Of a stretch of DNA of 64,000 nt, positions 8,757-15,888 are shown in pieces (position 1 is the first letter of the stretch; each line of letters begins with the position of its first letter). This DNA comes from Streptomyces sp. NBC_00259 (GTDB lineage Bacteria > Actinomycetota > Actinomycetes > Streptomycetales > Streptomycetaceae), in the NCBI RefSeq assembly GCF_036181745.1, contig NZ_CP108080.1:4401001-4465000 (forward strand). Direction: 5' to 3'. Made by a program: the position numbers and the translations under genes. Under the pieces are notes generated by a model, which ran no database searches, was not told the origin of the DNA, and was given only the letters and a program-made list of their open reading frames with translations.

Positions 8757-9824
8757 ATGCCACGTGGACGCCACCGCCATTCCCCACCTCTGCACAAGCT
8801 CCTTCCGCCCTCCGCGGTCGCCGGAGCGTCGGTTCTTTGTGCCGCGGGCGCCTGGCTGCTCTCCGATCCGGTCCTGCTCCGCACCCTCGTCGCGGCCGCT
8901 GCGGCGGCCGCGGTCACCGGCGCGGTGCTCATGCGCAGTTGGGACCGGAGCGCGGGCCGCCGCGTCGCCGAGCTCACCCGCCTCCGCGCCAGCGACGCGT
9001 GGAAGACGGAGGAGCGGACAGCCGAGCTGGAGACCGATCTCGACGAGTCCCGCGAGCTGCGCCTCAAGCTCGACGCGAAGCTGCGTGCCAAGCGGGTCGA
9101 GCTGGCCGGACTCCGCAACGAGCACGCCGCGCTCCTGCGGCGGTACGCCACCGCCGAGACCGAGCGGGCCTCCGCGCTCGAGGGCCGCAGGCAGCTCGCG
9201 CTCGAAGCCGCCACGCCCAAGGAGCTTCCGCCGGCCGGTTCCACGCCGACGCCGTCCGCGTATCTGCGCGCGGCCAAGGCGCTGGAGGACCTGCCCCGCA
9301 ACGCCGCGGCCCAGGAGGCCAGACGCACCGTAGAGGACGCCCGCAAGCGCGACCTCGCCGAGCGGTCGCGAGAGGCGGACGAGCCGCAGGGGAAGCACTC
9401 GGCGGCCGCCGGGGGAGCGCAGCACGCCCGCCCGTCGTCCGCCGTCCCTGCCACACGGGTGCCGGTCGCCGCGGCGATCGTCCCGTACTCCGCGCAGCGT
9501 CGCCCGGCCCGTCCCCAGGGCGGCTTCGACTTCTTCGGCACTCAGGTGGCCGCCAAGACCGCCGGCTCCGCCGGGACGGGTAGCAGGAAGAAGCCCGTCG
9601 CGGCTCTTGAAGCGGCCGTCGAACCGGCCCAGCTCGCCACGGTCCAGAACGAGGACCTGGCGGACGTGGTGGGCGAGGAAGTGCTGGCCGCCGCCGAGGA
9701 CACCGCCCGGGCGAAGGTGCCGGGGAGCACGGCGGACCGTGTGGTGGGCGAGGTCATCGACCTCACGGCGCACGACGAGACGGAGCAGCTGGACGTCGCG
9801 GAACTGCGCAGCGCGATCTCCTGA
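8757..9824 (+). CDS. Membrane protein with coiled-coil cytoplasmic region, function unknown
   Basis: This 355-aa protein has two adjacent N-terminal helices (AVAGASVLCAAGAWLLSDP and LRTLVAAAAAAAVTGAVLM). A heptad-rich stretch of ~90 residues follows (RVAELTRLRASDAW to RASALEGRRQLALEAA), rich in Leu, Glu and Arg and predicted to form a coiled coil, and then a disordered Ala/Pro/Glu tail. No enzymatic motif is visible. The ATG at 8757 is preceded by TAAATT seven bases upstream, so the mRNA may be leaderless. It is convergent with the nuoD-like gene. The pattern suits a structural or scaffold role, which is inference only. Confidence 0.7.
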   Translation: MPRGRHRHSPPLHKLLPPSAVAGASVLCAAGAWLLSDPVLLRTLVAAAAAAAVTGAVLMRSWDRSAGRRVAELTRLRASDAWKTEERTAELETDLDESRELRLKLDAKLRAKRVELAGLRNEHAALLRRYATAETERASALEGRRQLALEAATPKELPPAGSTPTPSAYLRAAKALEDLPRNAAAQEARRTVEDARKRDLAERSREADEPQGKHSAAAGGAQHARPSSAVPATRVPVAAAIVPYSAQRRPARPQGGFDFFGTQVAAKTAGSAGTGSRKKPVAALEAAVEPAQLATVQNEDLADVVGEEVLAAAEDTARAKVPGSTADRVVGEVIDLTAHDETEQLDVAELRSAIS

Positions 9825-9941
9825 TCCGCGGCGGCTCGGGCCGGGCGGCTTGCCGTCCGGCCATGTGCCGAGCCTCTCGGCGAGCGAGCTCCTGGAGAGC
9901 GAGCTGCTGTCGGCCGAGCTGCTTCTCGACCTGCGGTCGGC

Positions 9942-11084
9942 CTACTTGTCGATGTCGCCGACGACGAAGAACAGCGACCCCAGGATCGCCACCATGTCCG
10001 CGACCAGCGTGCCGGGCAGGAGTTCGGTGAGCGCCTGGATGTTGTTGTACGAGGCCGACCGGAGCTTGAGGCGGTACGGCGTCTTCTCTCCCTTGGAGAC
10101 CAGGTAGTAGCCGTTGATGCCCAGCGGGTTCTCGGTCCAGGCGTAGGTGTGGCCCTCGGGAGCCTTCAGCACCTTCGGCAGCCGCTGGTTGACCGGCCCC
10201 GGCGGCAGCTCGGCGAGCCGGTCGAGGCAGGCGTCCGCCAGTTCCAGTGAGTTGTGCGTCTGCTCCAGCAGGCACTCGAACCTGGCCAGGCAGTCGCCCT
10301 CGGTACGGGTGACGACCTTCAGGGTGTCCTGCAGCTCCGCGTACGCGAGGTACGGCTCGTCGCGCCGCAGGTCGAAGTCGACGCCGGAGGCGCGGGCGAT
10401 GGGGCCGGACACTCCGTACGCCTGGGCGGTCGGTGCGGTCAGCACGCCGATGCCGCGGGTGCGGCCGCGGAAGATCTCGTTGCCGAGGACGAGCCGGTCG
10501 TACACGTCCATCCGCGAACGGACCTCGGCGATCGCGGCCCGCGCCCGGCCGGTCCAGCCGGCGGGCAGGTCCTCTTTGAGACCGCCGACCCGGTTGAACA
10601 TGTAGTGCATCCGGCCGCCGGAGACCTCCTCCATCACGTGCTGGAGGTCCTCCCGCTCACGGAAGGCGTGGAAGATCGGGGTGATTCCGCCGAGTTCGAG
10701 GGGATACGACCCCAGGAACATGAGGTGGTTGAGGACCCGGTTCAGCTCGGCGAGCAGGGTGCGCAGCCAGACCGCCCGCTCCGGGACCTCCATGCCGAGC
10801 ATGCGCTCGACGGCCATCACGACGCCCAGCTCGTTGGAGAACGCCGACAGCCAGTCGTGGCGATTGGCCAGCATCACGATCTGCCGGTAGTCGCGCGCCT
10901 CGAAGAGCTTCTCGGCGCCCCGGTGCATGTAGCCGATGACCGGCTCGGCGTGTTGGATGCGCTCGCCGTCCAGGACGAGACGCAGACGCAGCACACCGTG
11001 TGTGGAGGGATGCTGCGGCCCGATGTTCAGCACCATGTCGGTGCTCTCCGCCGCGCCGCCGATGCCGATCGTCGTCTCCGTCAT
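9942..11084 (-). CDS. Orphan NADH-quinone oxidoreductase subunit D (49-kDa/NuoD-like)
   Basis: The 380-aa protein matches complex I subunit NuoD/NDUFS2 along its whole length: VLNIGPQHPSTHGVLRL, VIGYMHRGAEKLFE, RHDWLSAFSNELG, RVLNHLMFLGSYPLELGGITP, GGRMHYMFNRVGGLKEDLP and the C-terminal end VVGDIDK. NuoD forms the quinone pocket facing cluster N2 together with NuoB. No other nuo gene lies nearby, so this is probably an extra paralogue (NuoD2) of the main nuo operon. ATG 11084 is chosen because upstream in-frame sequence is low-complexity repeat. Its upstream neighbour on the same strand is a MidA-family methyltransferase. Confidence 0.88.
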   Translation of the reverse strand: MTETTIGIGGAAESTDMVLNIGPQHPSTHGVLRLRLVLDGERIQHAEPVIGYMHRGAEKLFEARDYRQIVMLANRHDWLSAFSNELGVVMAVERMLGMEVPERAVWLRTLLAELNRVLNHLMFLGSYPLELGGITPIFHAFREREDLQHVMEEVSGGRMHYMFNRVGGLKEDLPAGWTGRARAAIAEVRSRMDVYDRLVLGNEIFRGRTRGIGVLTAPTAQAYGVSGPIARASGVDFDLRRDEPYLAYAELQDTLKVVTRTEGDCLARFECLLEQTHNSLELADACLDRLAELPPGPVNQRLPKVLKAPEGHTYAWTENPLGINGYYLVSKGEKTPYRLKLRSASYNNIQALTELLPGTLVADMVAILGSLFFVVGDIDK

Positions 11085-11130
11085 GGGCGACAGTATCCCT
11101 CCCGGCGTGGCGCGGCGGGGTCCTGGCCCC

Positions 11131-11250
11131 GGTGCCCGGTGCCCGGTGCCCGTTGCCCGGGGTCGGGCCGGCAGGGCCGGGGCTGCCGTGCCTCGTCGGG
11201 GCGTCGGGGCTGCCGTGCCTCGTCGCGGCGTCGCGGCGTCGCGGCGTCGG
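11131..11250 (+). repeat. GC-rich tandem repeat patch between nuoD-like and methyltransferase genes
   Basis: The 217-bp gap holds several short tandem arrays. A 7-bp unit GGTGCCC repeats four times (11131-11158, last copy altered). A 20-bp unit GGGGCTGCCGTGCCTCGTCG occurs at 11179 and 11206 (period 27). An 8-bp unit close to GTCGCGGC repeats about three times near 11222-11248. No gene fits here. The patch probably arose by slippage. Confidence 0.75.
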
Positions 11251-11301
11251 GGCGCCAGGGTGCCGGGGTACCGGGGCGTCGGAGGGCCGAGGCCGTGGAC
11301 C

Positions 11302-12297
11302 TCAGGCCCGGGGGATGGGCTGGAGGAGCCAGGTGAAGTCGCCGAGGCCGCCGTGGGCGGTGAGTTCGGCGGCCTCACCGGCGCGGGAGAGGGCGCGGAC
11401 GTACGCCGCCGGGTCGGACGAGGCCAGGGCGAGCGGCGGGCGGCCGCCCGAGACGCCGAGACGGTGCAGGGCCTCGCGCTGGCTGAGCAGTTCGGCTCCC
11501 GGGCGGGCACAGGCGTCCAGGGCCACGTGGGCGGTGATGTCACAGCTGCCGTCCGGGACCGGGTGGACCTCGCGCCCGCCGCGGAATCCGGTCATCGTCC
11601 CGAAGGGCGGCCGGGCGGCGGCGTCGTGCGCGTAGTCCACGGCGACCGCGAGCCCGGCGTCCAGGGTGGCGACCGCCGCGGCCCACGCCTCGTCGCGGGG
11701 CCGGCCGATCTCCGCGCGGCCGCCGGGGCCGGTCGGCGGCCACCAGCGGTCCAGCCACTCGGCGTCCGCGCCGGTCACCGGGTTCCCGAGGCGTTCCTCG
11801 CCGTCCGCGCGCACCAGGACGTACCGACGGACGCCCTCGCCGTCCGTCTCGGCGACGTCGACCGGAACGTTGTCCAGCCACTCGTTCGCGAACAGCAGCC
11901 CCGACACCCCGGCCGGGGGACGCCCGCACCACTCGATCCGCGGGTCGAGGCCGGCGGGACGCGCGGCCCGCTCGACGGCGTACGCCCGTACCGGAAAGCC
12001 GTCCGGCAGCGCCGCGAGCACTCCCGTCAGCAGCTCACCCCGCCCCGCGCCGACGTCGACCAGCGCGATCTCCGTCACCCCCGCGGGCAGCGACCGCGCC
12101 GTCTCCTCCAGCAGCCGGGCGACCGCGCCCGCGTACAGCGGGGAGGCGTGCACGGACGTACGGAAGTGTCCCGCCGGTCCCTCCGGCCGCAGGTAGAAGC
12201 CCCGGGGGCCGTACAGCGCGCGCTCCGTGGCCTCCCGCCACGGGACCCATTCCCCGTCGGCGGCCCGCTCCGCTTCCTTCGTCACCTCATGCGTCAC
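11302..12297 (-). CDS. MidA/NDUFAF7-family (DUF185) SAM-dependent methyltransferase
   Basis: This 331-aa protein has the MidA/NDUFAF7 family layout. The N-terminal signature is YGPRGFYLRPEGPAGHFRTS and then HASPLYAGAVARLL. The SAM-binding loop is ALVDVGAGRGELL, followed by GLLFANEWLDNVPVDV (family LxaNEllDalP) and VAVDYAH. Mitochondrial NDUFAF7 dimethylates an arginine of NDUFS2, the eukaryotic NuoD. The immediately downstream gene here encodes a NuoD-like protein, so that protein is the obvious candidate substrate (inference). GTG at 12297 is preferred because GGAG lies nine bases upstream; GTG at 12312 is the alternative. It is divergent from the histidine kinase. Confidence 0.82.
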   Translation of the reverse strand: MTHEVTKEAERAADGEWVPWREATERALYGPRGFYLRPEGPAGHFRTSVHASPLYAGAVARLLEETARSLPAGVTEIALVDVGAGRGELLTGVLAALPDGFPVRAYAVERAARPAGLDPRIEWCGRPPAGVSGLLFANEWLDNVPVDVAETDGEGVRRYVLVRADGEERLGNPVTGADAEWLDRWWPPTGPGGRAEIGRPRDEAWAAAVATLDAGLAVAVDYAHDAAARPPFGTMTGFRGGREVHPVPDGSCDITAHVALDACARPGAELLSQREALHRLGVSGGRPPLALASSDPAAYVRALSRAGEAAELTAHGGLGDFTWLLQPIPRA

Positions 12298-12392
12298 GCG
12301 CCCAGTCTCCACCTTGGGGAGTAGGTATTCGCTGACCGGATCGACCCTCCGGTTGACCCGTGCACCTTCGTGGTTTGCCTACGCTGGGTGAC

Positions 12393-13592
12393 GTGCAGCG
12401 CCTCTATGATTTTCTCCGCAGGCACCCGACGGGCGTCGACAGCTTCTGGGCTGTGATGCTCTTCGGGTTCTCCATGCTGTGGGTCGTCGGGGACCACGTC
12501 GGAGCGGAGCCGCGCCTCGCGGCCGGCGCCGTCGTGCTGTTCCTGTGCCTGGCCGTGGCACTGCGCCGCCGTATGCCGGAGAAGATGCTGCTCCTCGTGG
12601 CCGTGCTCGGCGTCGTCCAGCTGGTGCTGGGCGTCAAGCCGAACGCGGCCGACTTCGCGATGCTCGCGATCATCTACACCGTCGCGGCGCACGACGGTCC
12701 GCGCTGGGCCTCGCGGTTCGCCCTGGCCGGCGGGCTGTCCGCGGCCTCGCTCGCCCAGATCCGCTTTCCGGAGGAGAGCACGGGCGTCGGCCAGCGGATC
12801 TTCTTCATCGTGGTCATGACCGTCCCGTTCGCCCTGGCCTGGGTGCTCGGGGACTCCCTGCGCACCCGGCGCGCGTACTTCGCTCAGCTGGAGGAGCGTG
12901 CCTCCCGGCTGGAGAAGGAGCGCGAGGCGCAGTCCAAGGTCGCCGTCGCCGCCGAGCGCGCCCGGATCGCCCGCGAGCTGCACGACGTCGTCGCGCACAA
13001 CGTCTCCGTGATGGTCGTGCAGGCGGATGGCGCCGCCTACGTCATGGACACCGCGCCCGACCAGGCCCGGCAGGCCCTGGAGACGATCTCCTCCACCGGC
13101 CGTCAGGCCCTCGCCGAGATGCGCCGGCTGCTGGGTGTGCTGCGCACGGGAGACGCCCCCGAGAGCGGGGAGTACGTACCTCAGCCCGATGTTCAGCAGA
13201 TCGAGGATCTGGTCGAGCAGGTGCGCGGCGCGGGCCTCACCGTCGACTTCAAGGTCGAGGGCACGCCGCGCCCGCTGCCCAGCGGCGTGGAGCTCACCGC
13301 GTACCGCATCGTGCAGGAGGCCCTCACCAACACCCGCAAGCACGGCGGACCGGACGCCGGGGCGAGCGTCCGGCTGGTGTACTTCGACGACGGCCTCGGA
13401 CTCCTCGTGGAGGACGACGGCCGGGGCGCGGCGCACGAGGTGTACGAGGACGGGGGCGCGGACGGCAAGGGTCACGGCCTCATCGGTATGCGGGAGCGCA
13501 TCGGCATGGTCGGCGGCACCCTCGACGCGGGGCCGCGGCCCGGCGGCGGATTCCGGATCAGCGCCCTGCTTCCCCTCAAGCCCGCCCACTAG
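12393..13592 (+). CDS. NarL-family sensor histidine kinase
   Basis: This 399-aa kinase has four to five N-terminal membrane helices (residues ~14-165), a short coiled coil (LEERASRLEKEREAQSKVAVAAE), and a HisKA_3 dimerisation box with phospho-acceptor His in RARIARELHDVVAHNVSVMV. The HATPase_c domain has N-box YRIVQEALTNTRKHGG, and LLVEDDGRG and GHGLIGMRERIGMVGG as its G boxes. The large membrane part and lack of an external loop suggest intramembrane or membrane-stress sensing. GTG 12393 is preceded by TACGCT seven bases upstream, so the transcript may be leaderless. The cognate regulator starts 33 bp downstream. Confidence 0.9.
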   Translation: MQRLYDFLRRHPTGVDSFWAVMLFGFSMLWVVGDHVGAEPRLAAGAVVLFLCLAVALRRRMPEKMLLLVAVLGVVQLVLGVKPNAADFAMLAIIYTVAAHDGPRWASRFALAGGLSAASLAQIRFPEESTGVGQRIFFIVVMTVPFALAWVLGDSLRTRRAYFAQLEERASRLEKEREAQSKVAVAAERARIARELHDVVAHNVSVMVVQADGAAYVMDTAPDQARQALETISSTGRQALAEMRRLLGVLRTGDAPESGEYVPQPDVQQIEDLVEQVRGAGLTVDFKVEGTPRPLPSGVELTAYRIVQEALTNTRKHGGPDAGASVRLVYFDDGLGLLVEDDGRGAAHEVYEDGGADGKGHGLIGMRERIGMVGGTLDAGPRPGGGFRISALLPLKPAH

Positions 13593-13625
13593 GCTGACCC
13601 CGCCAACGAGACAAGGACCCCGCTC

Positions 13626-14303
13626 ATGACCATCCGCGTGATGCTCGTCGACGATCAGGTGCTGCTGCGCACCGGTTTCCGGATGGTGCTCGCCGCCCAG
13701 CCCGACATGGAGGTCGTGGCGGAGGCCGGAGACGGGGCCGAGGCGATCGAGGTCCTCCGCTCGACGGCGGTCGACGTGGTGCTGATGGACGTCCGGATGC
13801 CCCGGCTTGACGGGGTGGAGGCGACGAGCCGCATCTGTGCCCGGCCGGACGCGCCGAAGGTGCTGATCCTGACGACGTTCGACCTCGACGAGTACGCCTT
13901 CTCGGGGCTGAAGGCGGGCGCCAGCGGATTCATGCTGAAGGACGTTCCGCCGGGTGAACTGCTCGGCGCGATCCGCTCCGTGCACAGCGGCGACGCGGTG
14001 GTGGCCCCCTCCACGACGCGCCGGCTGCTCGACCGCTTCTCGCCCCTGCTGCCGTCCTCCGGCAAGGAGCCGCAGCAGAAGGAGCTGGAGCGGCTCACCG
14101 AACGCGAGCGGGAGGTCATGCTGCTCGTCGCCCAGGGCCTGTCGAACGGCGAGATCGCCGCCCGGCTGGTGCTGTCCGAGGCGACGGTGAAGACCCATGT
14201 GGGCCGCATCCTGACCAAGCTGGGCCTGCGGGACCGGGTGCAGGTCGTGGTCCTCGCGTACGAGAGCGGTCTGGTGCGAGCCGGCGGCGGCGCGGGGGCC
14301 TGA
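13626..14303 (+). CDS. NarL/FixJ-family response regulator
   Basis: The 225-aa protein has a receiver domain with acidic pair in MLVDDQVLLR, phosphorylation Asp in VVLMDVRMPRLDGVEA, conserved Thr in ILTTFDLDEY and Lys in MLKDVPP. A LuxR-type helix-turn-helix follows (LTEREREVMLLVAQGLSNGEIAARLVLSEATVKTHVGRIL). It is paired with the preceding kinase. Target genes are not evident from this window. Confidence 0.93.
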   Translation: MTIRVMLVDDQVLLRTGFRMVLAAQPDMEVVAEAGDGAEAIEVLRSTAVDVVLMDVRMPRLDGVEATSRICARPDAPKVLILTTFDLDEYAFSGLKAGASGFMLKDVPPGELLGAIRSVHSGDAVVAPSTTRRLLDRFSPLLPSSGKEPQQKELERLTEREREVMLLVAQGLSNGEIAARLVLSEATVKTHVGRILTKLGLRDRVQVVVLAYESGLVRAGGGAGA

Positions 14304-14358
14304 GCCCCGGGCAGCACGGAGGCGTGGGTCTCCGCACCGGGCCGAGTGGGCCCGGCGA

Positions 14359-14431
14359 GACCTGGCGCAGCACCCGGGACCTGGCGCAGCACCCGGGACC
14401 TGGCGCAGCACCCGGGACCTAGCGCAGCACC
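14359..14431 (+). repeat. 19-bp tandem repeat at the 3' end of the ArsR-like gene
   Basis: The unit GACCTGGCGCAGCACCCGG is repeated head to tail at 14359, 14378 and 14397. A fourth diverging copy starts at 14416 and contains the stop codon and last codons of the leftward ArsR-like gene. The three downstream copies therefore look like amplified copies of that gene's 3' end. Confidence 0.9.
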
Positions 14432-15528
14432 GTCTCCAGGAAGTCGCTCCCCAGCCGCGCCACCACCGACACGTCCAGCTGGTGCAGCACGTACCGGCCG
14501 CGCCGTCGCGTCGTGACCAGGCCCGCCTGCTTCAGCACCGACAAATGGCGGGAGACCTCCGGGGCCGTGATGCCGTGGGCCTCGGCCAGTTCGCTCGTCG
14601 TGTACGAGGCCCGGGCGAGGTTGCGGCACAGGCGCATCCGCAGAGGGTGGGCCAGCGCGTCCATCCGGCGCTTGAGGAGTTCGACGGAGGCGGGCGCCGG
14701 GAGGTCCGGCGCCCCCACCGGGTAGACGATGGCGGGCCGCCAGCCCGGGGCGTACAGGACCGTCAGGTGCGGCCAGCCGAAGTGGGACGGCACGAACGAC
14801 AGCCCGGCGCCCACGGCGGGGTCCACGGCGGTGGTCCTGCCCTCGCTCAGTTTGTCGGCGCAGACGCGTTCCGCCGCCTCGTCGTACGTGAGCGCGGAGG
14901 AGACCGAGCGCAGCGCCTCCTCGAGGCCCTTGCGGCGCAGCAGCTCCGTCTTGTGCCGGGCGTCGGCGGCCAGTCGCGGGCTGACCCGGCGCCAGGTGTC
15001 GGCGAAGAACGCCTGGTCGCAGTCCTCGAACAGGCGCCGCAGCCATGCGCGTACGGCCCCGGGGTCGTCGAGGATCCGGCGGGCGAAGCCGTGCTGCTTC
15101 GGGCCGCGGGTGGCCGCCAGCTCCAGGGCGCGGCGGGGCTCGATCATGACGCCGGTCGCGTACGAGCGGGAGCAGGTGAACTCCAGCGTGGCCGAGACGA
15201 AGCGCTCGTCGTCGAGCCGGTCCAGCATGTCGAGCTCCTCGGCGAGGGTGGCGCCGGTGCGCCCGTCGCCGCCGTGGATGCCGGAGAACGGCAGGAACAC
15301 GTCGGAGAAGCTGGACGTCCAGAGGAAGTCGGCCTCGTGCAGCCGGTCGGCGAGGTCGGGCTTCAGCCCGGCGGAGGTCGCCGTGGCCCAGCCGTGCAGC
15401 CCCGGATGGTGCCCGGGCTCGGCGAGCGCGTGCAGGGCGATGCCCAGCTCGGCGAGGGGCGAGATCTCGAACACGATGCGCTCGGGCGGCAGGCCCGCGA
15501 TGTCGATGGTGACGCTCACGTGTTCCAT
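14419..15528 (-). CDS. ArsR-like winged-helix regulator with long N-terminal domain
   Basis: The 369-aa protein has a C-terminal ArsR-type winged helix (residues ~285-355; MDALAHPLRMRLCRNLARASYTTSELAEAHGITAPEVSRHLSVLKQAGLVTTRRRGRYVLHQ). A ~270-residue N-terminal region without recognisable catalytic motif precedes it (IDIAGLPPERIVFEISPLAELG, WTSSFSDVFLPFSGIHGG), as in DUF5937-type actinobacterial regulators. The N-terminal part presumably binds a ligand or mediates assembly. ATG 15528 is chosen; GTG at 15519 and ATG at 15579 are alternatives. A perfect TTGACG-N5-CGTCAA palindrome sits 35 bp upstream. The 3' end carries a tandem repeat. Confidence 0.75.
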   Translation of the reverse strand: MEHVSVTIDIAGLPPERIVFEISPLAELGIALHALAEPGHHPGLHGWATATSAGLKPDLADRLHEADFLWTSSFSDVFLPFSGIHGGDGRTGATLAEELDMLDRLDDERFVSATLEFTCSRSYATGVMIEPRRALELAATRGPKQHGFARRILDDPGAVRAWLRRLFEDCDQAFFADTWRRVSPRLAADARHKTELLRRKGLEEALRSVSSALTYDEAAERVCADKLSEGRTTAVDPAVGAGLSFVPSHFGWPHLTVLYAPGWRPAIVYPVGAPDLPAPASVELLKRRMDALAHPLRMRLCRNLARASYTTSELAEAHGITAPEVSRHLSVLKQAGLVTTRRRGRYVLHQLDVSVVARLGSDFLETVLR

Positions 15529-15562
15529 GGTGCGGGGTCGTCGGGGCGACCGGTCGCGCCGG

Positions 15563-15579
15563 TTGACGCCGATCGTCAA
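15563..15579. promoter_or_regulatory. Candidate operator palindrome TTGACG-N5-CGTCAA
   Basis: A perfect 6-bp inverted repeat with a 5-bp spacer lies in the 92-bp region between the divergent ArsR-like gene and the small gene at 15621. Its position and symmetry suit a winged-helix dimer, so autoregulation by the ArsR-like protein is the simplest idea. This is inference. Confidence 0.45.
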
Positions 15580-15620
15580 TCGACGCGCCGCGGAGCGCGG
15601 GGCGGCGCAGGCTGAATCGC

Positions 15621-15854
15621 ATGGACGCCATCCAGCAGCACATGCTCGACACCTACCGCGCCGCCCGGCACGGCGAGGCCCCGCCGCCCCTTCCGGGCCG
15701 GTACGACGTGGCCGTGGTGCGGTCCCTGCGCGACCACCACCGCTTCACCAGGGTGCTGGCGGGCCGCCCCGTGCACCCCGTCCGTTCCGGCCTCCGTACG
15801 ACGGTCTCCCGTGTGCTCCACCGCGAGGGACGCGAGGGACCCCACCGCGGGTAA
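15621..15854 (+). CDS. Small hypothetical protein, 77 aa
   Basis: The frame MDAIQQHMLDTYRAARHGEAPPPLPGR continues to VVRSLRDHHRFTRVLAGRPVHP and ends PHRG. It is divergent from the ArsR-like regulator and convergent with the aldolase-like gene. An AGGCTG stretch precedes the ATG at 15621. The protein is basic, soluble and has no recognisable domain. Helical composition at the N terminus and G/C bias at third positions favour a real gene, but a shadow frame cannot be excluded. Confidence 0.5.
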   Translation: MDAIQQHMLDTYRAARHGEAPPPLPGRYDVAVVRSLRDHHRFTRVLAGRPVHPVRSGLRTTVSRVLHREGREGPHRG

Positions 15855-15888
15855 CGGCCGCGGCGTGCGCCCTCCGGCGCGGGGGCCG

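Noticed and set aside
9942..11543. Longer nuoD-like frame starting at 11543
   Set aside because: The added N-terminus is Pro/Arg/Thr-rich translation of the repeat patch and antisense of the methyltransferase gene; family homology begins just after ATG 11084.
14359..14431. CRISPR-like regular repeats
   Set aside because: The units are directly adjacent without spacers and no cas gene is present, so this is a simple tandem repeat.
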